From Actinocatenispora sp036503555 (GTDB lineage Bacteria > Actinomycetota > Actinomycetes > Mycobacteriales > Micromonosporaceae), in the NCBI GenBank assembly GCA_036503555.1, contig DASXWQ010000026.1, forward strand, positions 62,001 to 126,000: a DNA stretch of 64,000 nucleotides. The letters are read 5' to 3'. Shown here in pieces: positions 1 through 8,704 of this stretch. The first letter of the stretch is position 1; every line of letters starts with the position of its first letter. Made by a program: the position numbers and the translations under genes. The notes below the pieces were generated by a model, which searched no databases, was not told the DNA's origin, and saw nothing but the letters and a program-made list of their open reading frames with translations.

Positions 1-2263
1 CGGCCTCCTCCTGGCAGCGGGTCGCGGCGCGCAGCGCGCTGTCGTGCTCGCCGCGCCGGGTCCACACCCGGCCCAACAGATATTCGGCGCGCAGCCGGGC
101 GTACGCGTCACCGGCCGCGGCCGCCTCGTCCCGGATCGCGGTGTGCAGCCGGATCAGGTCCTCGGTCCGGCCGTCCAGCCACAGCTGCGGGTGCAGGTGT
201 CCGGCGAACCAGGCAGCCTCCCCGGTACGTCCCTGCCCGGCGACGTGGATGGCCGCCGCGATCAGGTTCGCCCGTTCGGCGTCGAGGAACGCCCGGGGAT
301 CCCGCCGGATCCGCGTCACCAGCGGCCCGGTCGCGGTCGGCGGCGGCGGGTCGTCCGGCAGCCGCGGCACCGGCTCCTGCCGCGGTACGCCCTCGTCGGC
401 GATCACCGTCAAGGTCGCGGCGCGGTGGAACAGCCGGTGGAGCGCGGCGCGCCGCTGGTCGGCCGGGTCCTCGGCACGGGCCCGTTCCCGGCCGTACACG
501 CGCAGCAGGTCGTGCAGTCGGTAGCGGGGTTGGCCTGCGCGGTCCCGGCCGACCGGGTCGAGCAGGTTCGCCGCGAGCAGCGCGCCGACGACCCGGTCGG
601 TGTCGGTGTCGGTCGCCTCGCCTGCCCCGGCGGTCGGGTCGGGTCCGCCCAGCAGCGCGGCGATCGACCAGTCCGCAACGGTCACCGGATCGAGCAGCGC
701 GAGCAGCCGCAGACCCCGGCGTACCGGCGCGGCGAGGCCGGCGTAGCTGAGTGCGAGGCTGGCCCGTACCTCGACGTCGTCGACGGCCAGCTCGTCGAGC
801 CGGCGCTGCTCGTCGGCGAGCCGGGCGGCCAGCGTCTCCACCGCCCAATCCGTACGCTCGGCGAGCCGGGCGCCGGCCACCCGTACCGCCAGGGGCAGGC
901 GCCCGCAGGCGGCCAGGACCTGCGCGGTCGCGTCCGGTTCGGCGGCGAGCCGATCGGCGCCGACCACCCGCGCCAGCATCGCCTCCGCCTCGGCCGCGGT
1001 GAGCGGGCCGAGGCGTACGGGATGGGCGTGGCCCGACAGGCCCGGGAACTGGCGCCGACCGGTCACCAGCACGGCGCTGCCCGCCGTACCGGGCAGCAGC
1101 GGGCGTACCTGCGCCGGGTCGGCGGCGTCGTCGAGCACGACCAGCACCCGCCGGTCGGCGAGCAGCGACCGGAAGGCGGCGGCGCGCTCGTCCAACCCGT
1201 CCGGCAGGGTCGGGCCGGACATCCCGAGCGCGCGCAGCAGCTCGGCCAAGACGTCGGCGGGGTCGCGTGGCCGGGACGACCCGCCGGCCAGGTGCGCGAA
1301 CAGCTGGCCGTCCGGGAAGTGCCGCCGCACCGCGTGCGCCACCCGTACCGCGAGGGCGGTCTTGCCGCTGCCGGGCGTACCGGTGACGACGGCGACGTCG
1401 ACGACGCCGGTGGCCGCGGTCAGCAGCCCGGTGAGCGTGGTGACCTCGTCCCGGCGCCCGGTGAAGTCCGGTACCTGCGCGGGCAGCTGGCACACCGGTG
1501 CCGGCGCCGTGGACGGCCGCAAGTCCGGGGTGGCGACCTCGCCGCGCAGGATGCGGGTGTGCAGGTCGCGCAGCTCCGCGCCGGGTTCGATGCCGAGCGC
1601 GTCGGCCAGCTCGTCCCGGGTCCGCGCGTACGCGTCGAGCGCCTCCGCGGTACGCCCGGACGCCGCGAGCGCGCGCAGCAGCTGGCCGCGCAGCCGTTCC
1701 CGGAGCGGGTGCTTGCCGACCAGCGCGTGCAGCTCGCCGACCAGGTCGCCGTGCCGGCCGCCGGCCAGCTCCGCCTCCATGCAGTCCTCGACGACGCCGA
1801 GCCGGTCGTCCTCCAGCGCGTCCGCGTCCGGTTCCAGCAGCGGTACCGGGACGTCCACCAGCGGGCGGTCCCGCCACAGGCCGAGCGCGGCGCGCAGCCC
1901 GGCGGCCGCGGCGGCGGCCTCGCCCCGGGCCAGCGCCGCCCGCCCGGCCGCGACCCGTGCCGCGTAGATCGACAGGTCCAGCTCGTCGTCCGGCACCATC
2001 AGCCGGTACGCGCCGTACGCGTGCGTCAGATCCACCCCGGGCAACAGCCGGCGCAGCCGCGACACGTACGTCTGGAGGTTGGAGGCGGCGGAGTCCGGCG
2101 GGCTGCCCTGCCACACCGCCTCGGTGAGCACCGACACCGGCACCGGCCGGTTCGCGTGCCACAGCAGCACCGCCAACACGGCGCGGCACCGCTCGCCTGG
2201 TACCTCGACGACGGCACCGTCGGCGGACCGCACCGACAGCGGCCCCAGCACGGAGAACCTCAT
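1..2263 (-). CDS. SARP/AfsR-type transcriptional regulator with NB-ARC ATPase domain, 3' end beyond window
   Basis: About 754 residues are visible and the frame is still open at base 1. The first ~95 residues read as an OmpR-type winged-helix DNA-binding domain. A bacterial transcriptional activation (BTAD) domain follows to about residue 240. An NB-ARC/STAND ATPase comes next, with a Walker A motif GTPGSGKTAL whose lysine is residue 301 (codon 1361-1363) and a VLVVLDDA Walker B. The segment at the window edge (YARLRAEYLLGRVWTRRGEH) looks like the start of TPR repeats. This order is that of large SARP regulators, which activate secondary-metabolite or developmental genes by binding direct repeats near promoters. 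The ATG at 2261-2263 is chosen because the winged helix starts at once (MRFSVLGPL) and a GGAG lies 9 bases upstream. Its target is unknown. It points away from the giant operon, so a regulatory link is only a possibility. Confidence 0.86.
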   Translation of the reverse strand, partial: MRFSVLGPLSVRSADGAVVEVPGERCRAVLAVLLWHANRPVPVSVLTEAVWQGSPPDSAASNLQTYVSRLRRLLPGVDLTHAYGAYRLMVPDDELDLSIYAARVAAGRAALARGEAAAAAAGLRAALGLWRDRPLVDVPVPLLEPDADALEDDRLGVVEDCMEAELAGGRHGDLVGELHALVGKHPLRERLRGQLLRALAASGRTAEALDAYARTRDELADALGIEPGAELRDLHTRILRGEVATPDLRPSTAPAPVCQLPAQVPDFTGRRDEVTTLTGLLTAATGVVDVAVVTGTPGSGKTALAVRVAHAVRRHFPDGQLFAHLAGGSSRPRDPADVLAELLRALGMSGPTLPDGLDERAAAFRSLLADRRVLVVLDDAADPAQVRPLLPGTAGSAVLVTGRRQFPGLSGHAHPVRLGPLTAAEAEAMLARVVGADRLAAEPDATAQVLAACGRLPLAVRVAGARLAERTDWAVETLAARLADEQRRLDELAVDDVEVRASLALSYAGLAAPVRRGLRLLALLDPVTVADWSIAALLGGPDPTAGAGEATDTDTDRVVGALLAANLLDPVGRDRAGQPRYRLHDLLRVYGRERARAEDPADQRRAALHRLFHRAATLTVIADEGVPRQEPVPRLPDDPPPPTATGPLVTRIRRDPRAFLDAERANLIAAAIHVAGQGRTGEAAWFAGHLHPQLWLDGRTEDLIRLHTAIRDEAAAAGDAYARLRAEYLLGRVWTRRGEHDSALRAATRCQEEA

Positions 2264-2363
2264 ACCCACCCGCTCCGGTCGTCCGCGGCCGGCGACCCGC
2301 CCAGCCTTCCAGGCGGACGATCATAGGCGCCCTGCGGTCCACCCACCCCGCCGGTACGCACGC

Positions 2364-2376
2364 GTCCACTGTGGAC
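2364..2376. repeat. 13-bp palindrome GTCCACTGTGGAC, copy 1
   Basis: Perfect inverted repeat (GTCCAC-W-GTGGAC) in the spacer upstream of the SARP gene. Identical copies lie at 31081-31093, 34063-34075 and 48693-48705, and a copy with one mismatch at 5270-5282. The function is unknown; it may be a genome-wide iterated palindrome or a protein-binding site. Confidence 0.6.
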
Positions 2377-2425
2377 TGCCCAGTGGCCCGCTGCCGGCGT
2401 GCGGCCGCGATCAGACCGGTCGAGC

Positions 2426-2491
2426 TCAGCGCACCAGGCAGAAGGGATGCCCGGCCGGGTCGAGCAGGACGCGGAACCGCTCCGGACTCAC
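2426..2491 (-). pseudogene. C-terminal remnant of a VOC (glyoxalase-like) family gene
   Basis: Twenty-one codons and a TGA read VSPERFRVLLDPAGHPFCLVR when taken in two overlapping pieces: ERFRVLLDPAG and DPAGHPFCLVR. The DPAGHPFCL tail is the typical end of VOC/glyoxalase-like proteins of actinomycetes. Nothing upstream continues the family: the frame stays open but runs antisense to the methyltransferase-like fragment and has no recognisable sequence. I infer that the rest of the gene was lost when the neighbouring mobile-element debris arrived. The remnant is short, so a chance resemblance cannot be fully excluded. Confidence 0.5.
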
Positions 2492-2506
2492 CCGGCCACG
2501 CGCAGC

Positions 2507-3120
2507 GCCGGGTCGTACTCTCCACGGGCGTGGAGAGCAGCGGAGCTGTCCTACCCGCTCGCCGCCCGGCTGCTGGCCATCTACACCCGCCGCCGCGACC
2601 TGATCCTCGACACCGGCCACGACCCCGTGTTCGCCGTCGCCGCGACCGACCTCGGCCGCCGCTACCAGACCCTGCCCGCCAGCACTGACCCCGCACCGGC
2701 CGACGGCGACAGCGGTGCGGAGACGCCGCGTGGGCAGATGGTGATCGTCACCGTCCCCGCCCTGTCCGCCGACGCCGAGCACGCCGGGGACGCGGTCGTG
2801 CGGTGGTGGGCCGAGCTGATCCGCCCCGCGGCCCGACACCTCGCCGACGGCGGCTGTCTCCTGCTCGCCGCCCCCATCCCACACACCAGCCGCCGGCCCT
2901 CCGGGCGGGTGGCGTTCGCCGCCGCGACACAAGCGGCGATCGAGGCGGGCCTGGAGCCACTGCACGGCATCCTCGCCGTCCACGACGACACCGACGACAT
3001 GCCCGACCGGTTCATCTACTACCCCGATCGCATGGACGGCGTGCTCGACGGCTCGCTCCACCTTGAGCTCAGCCCGACAGCTCGTCCGGTCAGCGTGTTG
3101 ATCGCTGTCCGCGGTACCTC
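2507..3120 (+). pseudogene. Methyltransferase-like fragment without own start or stop
   Basis: The frame reads SYPLAARLLAIYTRRRDLIL, a degenerate nucleotide-binding loop (LDTGHDP in place of the usual LDPxxGxGT), GRRYQTL, and then a block ending WWAELIRPAARHLADGGCLL. This resembles the 'TRPGD-vLD' region and the 'lLxPGGxLl' strand of DNA-methyltransferase-like proteins found beside actinobacterial serine recombinases. No convincing start codon is in frame. There is no stop before the frame runs into the recombinase fragment, so the natural end has been lost. It is followed at once by the small recombinase-associated remnant. Function is assigned only by fold-like resemblance and may be wrong. 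An 8-bp perfect stem (2518-2525 with 2530-2537) lies at its 5' end. Confidence 0.35.
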
Positions 3121-3132
3121 ACTGGAGCAGCC

Positions 3133-3288
3133 ATCAACACCGCAGAGCCCAAACCGGGAGCCGACGCCGCACCCAGCACAGCACCCGCCCGCCTCGAAAT
3201 CACAGCGCCTCGCTCGCTACGACTTACTGCCGAGGCCGCACATCGTCTCGTGCGCATCGTGGAGTCGGCGCTGGACACTCTCGAGTGA
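3133..3288 (+). pseudogene. Small recombinase-associated ORF that has lost its start codon
   Basis: An open stretch of 51 codons ends at TGA 3286-3288 and starts at ATC-AAC-ACC, preceded by GGAGCAGCC. The encoded peptide (NTAEPKPGADAAP..., ARLEITAPRSL..., AHRLVRIVESALDTLE) resembles the short proteins commonly encoded just upstream of large serine recombinases in actinomycetes, which begin MNT. The expected ATG is ATC here, while the ribosome-binding sequence is intact. This suggests a point mutation destroyed the start. Recombinase sequence follows immediately in another frame, consistent with an original two-gene unit. Confidence 0.45.
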
Positions 3289-4686
3289 AGATCACCACGA
3301 CCCCAGCAGCTCGCGAAGCTGGCAGATCTCGCGCGCCCAGACATTGATCGCGCCGACAGGGGGCGCGATCGTCCAGGAGTATTTCGACGTCGGACTCTCG
3401 CGTCTCCGGCCATGGTCTCGCCGTCCTGAGGCGTCCCGTCTCCTCGCCGCACTCAAAGACCCGGACCGAGGTTTCGATGCGCCGGATCCGCGTTCGCGCA
3501 GCCATGGCCGCCCACGCAGCGATCGACGGACGGTTCCTCGGGGGCCAGCCGCCCTTCGGGTACCACCTGGCCGATGCCGGCCCTCACCCCAGCCCTGCCA
3601 AGGCCAGGCTCAGGCAACGCGCTCACCGTCTCGCCGTCGATTCTGGAAACGCCGCCGTCGTCCGCCGCATCTACACCGAATTCCTCGACGGCCAGACCAC
3701 CAGCGCCATCGCGCGGCGACTGACTCATGATGGTGTCGCCGTCTCCCACTCCGCGGCAGCGACCATCGGTACCTCATGGTCGCGCAGCACGGTGCGGGGC
3801 ATCCTGACCAACCCTCGTTACACAGGCAGGCAGGTCTGGAACCGCATACACCGCGAAGACGTCCTCGTCGACGTCGATCAAGTAGCGCTGGGGCACCGGA
3901 CCGGGATACGACGCACCCGACCACGGACTGGGTGTGGTCCAGGACAGCCGCGCATCCCGCGATCATTGACATGAACACCTTCACCGCCGTACAAGCCGAG
4001 TTCGAATCGCGTGCGCAGGCCCGCTCAACCGTGCGCTCATCGTCCGAGACGATGCCGACCGCATTCGACGGCCTGCTGTTTTGCGGCCCATGCCGGGCGC
4101 CGCTGCGTGGTCAGCGGCAAGGCTCTGCGCTGTACTACCAGTGCCCCGCGGTCAAGGGTCGCAGCAAGTCCAGACGCGGTCGGACATGCGAGGCCCGGCT
4201 CTCCGAGGAGACCGTAAGGCAGGCGCTCGACAGCTGGCTGGCGCGCAAGCTTGCCGAGGAAGGTAGGACCTGCCGGAAGTGACACGATCAGCGAAACGCA
4301 ACGCCGAGACCTCCGACAGCAACGCCGCTGTGGTAGCCCGATGCGAGCGTGTCCTCGCCCGATACCGTGCAGCGCTGGAGGCGGGAGCAGATCCGGCGCT
4401 GATCGCCGAGTGGAGTCGAGACGCCCACGCCGAACGCGAGCGGGCCCAGGCGCACCAAGCAAGGACCCGCGAGTACTCGTGGGACAGTCGGCGACTGCGT
4501 TCGGCCGTAACGATGTTGGGTGGTTGGCGAGCTGTCCTTGACGCGGCGGAGAGCGTCGACATGGCCGCGGTCTATCGAGCGTCGTTGCTGCGTGTCATCT
4601 ACGACCCCGTCCAAGCAGCGCTGACGGTGACGTTCAACGGTCCCCAGATCGCTGCCGGCAGCCACGACCGCGATGCTCCCCACTGA
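3266..4686 (+). pseudogene. Large serine recombinase, broken by two frameshifts and an internal deletion
   Basis: Pieces of one large serine recombinase lie in order. A resolvase N-terminal fragment (SSEDHHDPSSSR, IVQEYFDVGLSR, RPEASRLLAALKDPDRGFDA) runs to about 3476. The recombinase domain (RIRVRAAMAAHAAIDGRFLG, PPFGYHL, ILTNPRYTGRQVWNR) runs from about 3480 in a different frame. Near 3904 the frame shifts again to DWVW, IIDMNTFTAVQ and a zinc ribbon (LFCGPCRAPLRG ... YYQCPA), ending at a stop by 4282. The C-terminal helical part (VLARYRAALEAGADPALIAEW) resumes in a third frame and ends at TGA 4684-4686. Between DPDRGFDA and RIRVR, intact relatives carry roughly 60 more residues, including the end of the catalytic domain; these are deleted. 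The catalytic Ser region is also missing at the 5' end. It cannot encode an active enzyme and marks an old integrative element. Confidence 0.8.
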
Positions 4687-4846
4687 TCTGATCTGATCGT
4701 GCGGGCACGAACGCGCGACTTTCGGAGCGGTACTTCCGGGAGGCGAAGGTGCTGCAGATCGCTGAGGCGCGTGAGCCGTCGACGCAGGGACTCTGCCGGC
4801 CTGAAGGGTGGCATGTTCCGACGCTTCGCCTTGGCCGACGCTGGGT

Positions 4847-5201
4847 TCAGCTGAACGTCGGGCCCTGTTCGGTGATCCGGACGTAGGCCCGGACCGGTTG
4901 TACGGCGAAGTTGATCCGGAGGTCCTCGTGGCGCACCGTGCAGGTGACGTGCTGGTCCCGGCTTCCGGCGATGTCGTGGTCGCAGGAGCTGGACACGGCG
5001 CCGGGCGTACCGGCCTCGGCGAGGACCCGGGACTGCAGTGCGTAGAGGATCTGGTCGCGGGCGGAGGCGCCGTCGCCGGGAGACGCGGTGGGGTGGGCGT
5101 TTCGTACGGCGTGGTGGGGCCGAGCAGCCCGCCAGCGCGCCAGTCATCACCAGCACGGCGACCACGGTCAACCCGATCCGGGCCGTGCCCTCGCGTCGCA
5201 T
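4847..5201 (-). pseudogene. Frameshifted secreted lipoprotein
   Basis: From the ATG at 5199-5201 the frame encodes a basic n-region, a hydrophobic core and a lipobox (MRREGTARIGL, VVAVLVMTGALAGC), a clear lipoprotein signal peptide. Soon after the lipobox Cys this frame turns into Arg/Pro-rich nonsense. Another frame picks up a sensible small domain (GDGASARDQILYALQSRVL, SSSCDHDIAG, HVTCTVRHEDLRI, VRITEQGPTFS) ending at TGA 4847-4849. The total span, 355 bases, is not a multiple of three. The second part has two Cys that could form a disulfide and resembles small DUF4333-like secreted domains. A single indel between about 5075 and 5125 would restore a ~117-residue lipoprotein. It is either a recent pseudogene or a sequencing error. 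Confidence 0.55.
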
Positions 5202-5345
5202 CCCCGCCACCCGTCGCCGTGGATCCGTACGACGTGAAGGCCATGCCGTGCCCCCAACGGCTTTTCGCCGTCCACAGTGGAGTGCTCCGGGTCGCTCCGC
5301 CCGCCGGTGCACGCCGAGCCACAGGGCCGTCGGTGCCGGGGCTGG

Positions 5346-6386
5346 TCAGCGCTCAGCGCGCGGGGCAATCTCGCCGTCGACGGTCCCGGGCTCGCCGATC
5401 TCGTCGGAGAGGGCGTCCTCCACCGACTCGATGAACTCCCCCAGCGCCTGGCCCCCCAAGCGCATCTGCAACGCGCTGCCCGGGTTGACCGCCAGCTCGT
5501 ACGACGGGTCCGGCCAGGCGACCAGCACCAACATGAACGGCGCGGTCAGCGTCGGCGTGTCCGCGTCGTGCGTCGCCTCGAACCGGGTGCGGGAGGTGAA
5601 CAACTCGATGGTCGGTGCCTCCATACCCGTGGCCGGGCGCCAGGGGAAACCGGGCTCACCGAGCTGCTCGACGTTCAGCACCGGCCAGGCCACGGGGACG
5701 ATGACCTCCGCGGCGAGCAGTGCCTCCATGTACGCGGGCAGGTAGCCGGCCTGACTGGCGGCGAGCAGCGCCTTCTCCGTGTCGTTCGCCGGGGCGATCG
5801 GATCGTCGGCGACATCCGCTGATGCGGCGCCGGCCTGCGGCGCCGGGTCACCGGCGGGGGCCGGCCCGGAGGGAGGCGTGTCGGCCTCCCGATCGGCGCT
5901 CAGCCTCGCCGCGCGTTCCTGTAGTGCCCTCAGGTCCGGCGCGAGGTCGGGGTCGGCGACGGCCTTCTCCGCCGCCTCCTCCGCGGTCGGCACGGTGAGT
6001 GTCCCGTCGGCTGCCTTCTGTACCGACTCGATGGGTAGGTAGCAGTCGAGCTGCATGCCCGGGTTCACCGCGAGCCACCACTGCGGGTCCGGCCACTTCG
6101 CGGACAGCTCGGCGTAGTTGGTCTGCACGTAGCCCTCCACGCCGGGCCCGGCCGTGGCGGTCAGGCACTCCGCGGACGTGTAGACGACCAGGAACGTACG
6201 CCCCGCCATGTCCCACAGGGCGAACCGCTGCGGCCCCGACGGCTCCTCCCCCGGCTCCGGAATGTCGGTCAGCGGCAGGAACAGCGGAGCGGTCGACAGC
6301 AGCCGGAAGTATTCCCGGCGGTTGTCGGCGTCGCGTGCCGCGGCCATCGCCAGTTCGGCGTCCGTACCGGGCTGCCAGTCCACCAT
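5346..6386 (-). CDS. SseB-family protein with two SseB N-terminal-like domains
   Basis: 346 residues. Two related domains flank an Ala/Pro/Asp-rich linker (about residues 140-205). The first (about 20-130) has YFRLLSTAPLFLPL, FLVVYTSAECL and LAVNPGMQLDCYL. The second (about 205-325) has ALLAASQAGYLPAYMEALL, FMLVLVAWPDPSYELAVNPG and QMRLGGQALGEFI. The 'lAVNPGxxLqxyl' strand is characteristic of the SseB N-terminal fold. No signal peptide or membrane segment is seen, so it is probably cytosolic. Molecular function of these proteins is not established; in actinomycetes they are frequent near type VII secretion genes. The ATG at 6384-6386 has a purine-rich AAGGGG about 12 bases upstream. It is divergent from the beta-helix/AAA+ gene across a 130-base spacer that could hold a shared control region. 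Confidence 0.82.
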   Translation of the reverse strand: MVDWQPGTDAELAMAAARDADNRREYFRLLSTAPLFLPLTDIPEPGEEPSGPQRFALWDMAGRTFLVVYTSAECLTATAGPGVEGYVQTNYAELSAKWPDPQWWLAVNPGMQLDCYLPIESVQKAADGTLTVPTAEEAAEKAVADPDLAPDLRALQERAARLSADREADTPPSGPAPAGDPAPQAGAASADVADDPIAPANDTEKALLAASQAGYLPAYMEALLAAEVIVPVAWPVLNVEQLGEPGFPWRPATGMEAPTIELFTSRTRFEATHDADTPTLTAPFMLVLVAWPDPSYELAVNPGSALQMRLGGQALGEFIESVEDALSDEIGEPGTVDGEIAPRAER

Positions 6387-6429
6387 GGTCGCCGTTCGCC
6401 CCTTCCGTCCCCGACGTCACAACAGCCGG

Positions 6430-6441
6430 CTCCGCGCGGAG
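6430..6441. promoter_or_regulatory. 12-bp perfect palindrome in divergent promoter region, candidate operator
   Basis: CTCCGCGCGGAG lies in the 130-base spacer between two divergent genes (6386 minus, 6517 plus). On the minus strand a TTGACC (6472-6477) is a possible -35 box. On the plus strand TACCCT (6451-6456) is a possible -10. Neither has a convincing partner at the usual distance, so promoter positions are uncertain. Confidence 0.25.
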
Positions 6442-6516
6442 AGGTCCGGCTACCCTAGTGTGTCAGTTGCCGGTCAACCCGGCGCCAACCAGCCTCGACA
6501 GCGGACTTGCGGAGCC

Positions 6517-8196
6517 ATGGCGCGAACGATCCTCGTCTCGACCCAGCAACACGGCGCGTACCCGACGATTCGGGACGCGCTGGACGCCGCGCCCGACGGT
6601 ACCGTCATCTCGATCTCCCCCGGGGAGTACACCGAGTCCCTCGACCTGCGTAACCGGCGGGTGACGCTGCAGTCCGCCGGCGGCGGCGACGTGATTCTCA
6701 CCGCCGCCTCCCCCGTCGAGTCCGCCGTCCACGTGCTGGGCGGCCAGGTCGAGCTGCACGGGCTCATCCTGCGTTCCACCGACCGCGCGACCGTCGAGGT
6801 CCGCGCCGGCCATCTGGTACTCGACGGCTGCGAGCTGCGCGCCGGCTACGCTCCGGGGCTGAACGCGACCGACGGGGCGCTGGCCGACGTGACCGGCTGC
6901 CGGTTCACCGGCGGGCAGTACGGCATGGTCTTCGAGGATGCCGACGGCACGGTCAACAAGTGCGAGATCCGCGGCATCGCCGACGACGCGGTCATCGTCC
7001 GGCTCGGCGCCAAGCCGACCATCCGCAACTCGACCATCGAGGGCTGCGGCTTCCGCGGCATCTACGTCTACCAGTCGGGCAAGCCGACGATCGAGCTGTG
7101 CGAAATCTCCCAGACCGGTGACGCCGGCATCTCGGTGGCGCACCAGAGCGCGCCGACGCTGTCCGCGTGCTGGGTGCACGACACCCAGGGCGTCGGCATC
7201 ATGTTCGGCCGCGGCTGCGGTGGGCTGGTCGACGAGTGCCGGATCGAGAACACCGCCTCCCCGGGCCTGTTCCTCGACGAGGGCGCCCACCCGGAGGTAC
7301 GCGAGCGGGACCCGCACTCCGACCGGCCCAAGGCCGGCGCCAGCGCGATGAACCGTTCGACCCAGCAGGACCCCGAGCAGATGGAGCGGCTGCTCCACGA
7401 GCTCGACGGCATGGTCGGCCTGGCCGGCGTCAAGAGCGAGGTCCGTTCGCTGATCGACGAGATCCAGGTCAACGAATGGCGCCGGGATGCCGGGCTCGCC
7501 GTCGGCGCCGTCAGCCACCACCTGATCTTCACCGGCGCCCCGGGTACCGGTAAGACGACCGTGGCGCGCGTCTACGGCCAGCTACTCAAGGCGCTCGGCG
7601 TGCTTCCGGACGGACGGTTCAAGGAGGTCGCGCGGCGTGACCTGGTCGGCCAGTACATCGGGCACACGGCCGAGAAGGCGACCGGAGTGTTCGAGGAAGC
7701 CCTCGGTGGCGTGCTGTTCATCGACGAGGCGTACACGCTGTCCCGGTCCTCCGGCGGCGGCGCCGACTTCGGCCAGGAAGCCATCGACACCCTGGTGAAG
7801 CTGATGGAGGACCACCGCGACGAGGTCGCCGTCATCGTCGCCGGTTACACGAACGAGATGTTGGACTTCCTCAACGCCAACGCCGGTCTGGCGTCCCGGT
7901 TCGCCAAGACGCTGGAGTTCGAGAACTACAGCCCGGAAGAGCTCGTCCTGATCGTCAACCGGATCGCCGGAAACGACGACTACCTGCTCGGCGAGGGCCT
8001 CGACGACGCGCTGCTGGAATGGTTCGGCACGATCGAGCGCGACCAGAACTTCGGTAACGCCCGCGAGGCGCGGCGGCTGCTGGAAAGCATGCGCAAGGCC
8101 CAGTCCGGCCGGCTGCGCGGCCTCGGCCAGCGGCCGACCCGCGACGATCTGCGTACGCTGACGCTCGACGACCTGCTCGTGGCCACCGCCCGCTGA
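6517..8196 (+). CDS. Right-handed beta-helix / CbxX-CfqX-type AAA+ ATPase fusion
   Basis: 559 residues. Residues ~1-260 are a right-handed parallel beta-helix: short repeated turns such as GVILxxC, PTIRNSTIEGCGFRGIYV, PTIELCEISQTGDAGISV and PTLSACWVHDTQGVGIMF. Residues ~285-555 are an AAA+ ATPase of the CbxX/CfqX (RuBisCO-activase-like, EccA-like) family. It has GLAGVKSEV, Walker A TGAPGTGKT at 339-347, Walker B VLFIDEA at 399-405, a VIVAGYTNEM sensor-1 strand and the ASRFAKTLEF arginine-finger region. EccA-type ATPases act as cytosolic chaperones in type VII secretion, so a role in handling a secreted client, perhaps the giant protein, is possible but inferred. ATG 6517 is used because the conserved MARTILVS start follows it; a GGAG is unusually close (2 bases). 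An ATG inside the upstream antisense gene would add a long unlikely extension. Confidence 0.88.
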   Translation: MARTILVSTQQHGAYPTIRDALDAAPDGTVISISPGEYTESLDLRNRRVTLQSAGGGDVILTAASPVESAVHVLGGQVELHGLILRSTDRATVEVRAGHLVLDGCELRAGYAPGLNATDGALADVTGCRFTGGQYGMVFEDADGTVNKCEIRGIADDAVIVRLGAKPTIRNSTIEGCGFRGIYVYQSGKPTIELCEISQTGDAGISVAHQSAPTLSACWVHDTQGVGIMFGRGCGGLVDECRIENTASPGLFLDEGAHPEVRERDPHSDRPKAGASAMNRSTQQDPEQMERLLHELDGMVGLAGVKSEVRSLIDEIQVNEWRRDAGLAVGAVSHHLIFTGAPGTGKTTVARVYGQLLKALGVLPDGRFKEVARRDLVGQYIGHTAEKATGVFEEALGGVLFIDEAYTLSRSSGGGADFGQEAIDTLVKLMEDHRDEVAVIVAGYTNEMLDFLNANAGLASRFAKTLEFENYSPEELVLIVNRIAGNDDYLLGEGLDDALLEWFGTIERDQNFGNAREARRLLESMRKAQSGRLRGLGQRPTRDDLRTLTLDDLLVATAR

Positions 8197-8277
8197 CACA
8201 CGCCCGCGTCGCCCTGGCCGATCTCGGGGCGCGCGGTTGTCGCACCCGTCGGGCACCATGTGCGTACCGACCAGCCG

Positions 8278-8283
8278 AAGGAG
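8278..8283 (+). promoter_or_regulatory. Ribosome-binding site AAGGAG for the thioredoxin-like gene
   Basis: AAGGAG, 7 bases before ATG 8291. It fixes this start over an in-frame ATG at 8237 that would add 18 residues with no family resemblance. Confidence 0.75.
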
Positions 8284-8290
8284 ACCGACG

Positions 8291-8704
8291 ATGGCCACCG
8301 TGGCACTCACCGTAGACGCCTTCCCGGAGACGGTGCGGGACAACAACACCGTGTTCGTGGTCTTCTGGGCCAACTGGTGCCCCGGCTGCCGCGAGTTCAT
8401 GCCGATCTACAAGTACGCCGCGCAGCGCCACCGCGACCTCGTCTTCGGCACCGCCGACACGGAGATCGAGGAGCAACGCGAGATCGCCGGCTACTTCGGG
8501 CTCCAGGTCATTCCGACCGTCGTCGCGGTCAAGGAGGGCCACATGGTCCGCTACCAGCCGGGTGGCATGTCGCACCAGCAGTTCGCCGACATGATCCGCG
8601 ACGTGCGCGCCACCGACGTGAACGAGGCCGTCATGGCCGCCGCCCAGGCCGCCGCGCAACCGGCCCGGCCCGGCGTGATCCTCGGCGGCTCCCGCCTCCG
8701 CTGA
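8291..8704 (+). CDS. Thioredoxin-like protein with CPGC active site
   Basis: 137 residues. The thioredoxin fold is clear: VFVVFWANWCPGCREFMP carries the active-site pair C30-x-x-C33, with Pro-Gly between the cysteines (CPGC) instead of the classic Gly-Pro (CGPC). LVFGTADTEIEEQREIAGYF and GLQVIPTVVAV follow, the last holding the cis-proline. A C-terminal Ala-rich tail ends in GVILGGSRLR. No signal peptide, so it should be cytosolic. The swapped dipeptide should change redox potential relative to standard thioredoxin; the substrate is unknown. It lies 94 bases after the beta-helix/AAA+ gene and may be cotranscribed. Its stop is only 4 bases from the convergent stop of the SUKH gene, leaving no room for a separate terminator. 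Confidence 0.87.
   Translation: MATVALTVDAFPETVRDNNTVFVVFWANWCPGCREFMPIYKYAAQRHRDLVFGTADTEIEEQREIAGYFGLQVIPTVVAVKEGHMVRYQPGGMSHQQFADMIRDVRATDVNEAVMAAAQAAAQPARPGVILGGSRLR

Noticed and set aside
108..2696. Minus-strand open frame of 862 codons at the left edge
   Set aside because: It is Arg/Ala/Gly-rich nonsense. The neighbouring frame from ATG 2263 gives a clean SARP/NB-ARC protein.
2426..3061. 211-codon minus frame containing the VOC tail
   Set aside because: Only the last ~21 codons resemble VOC; the rest is antisense to the methyltransferase-like fragment.
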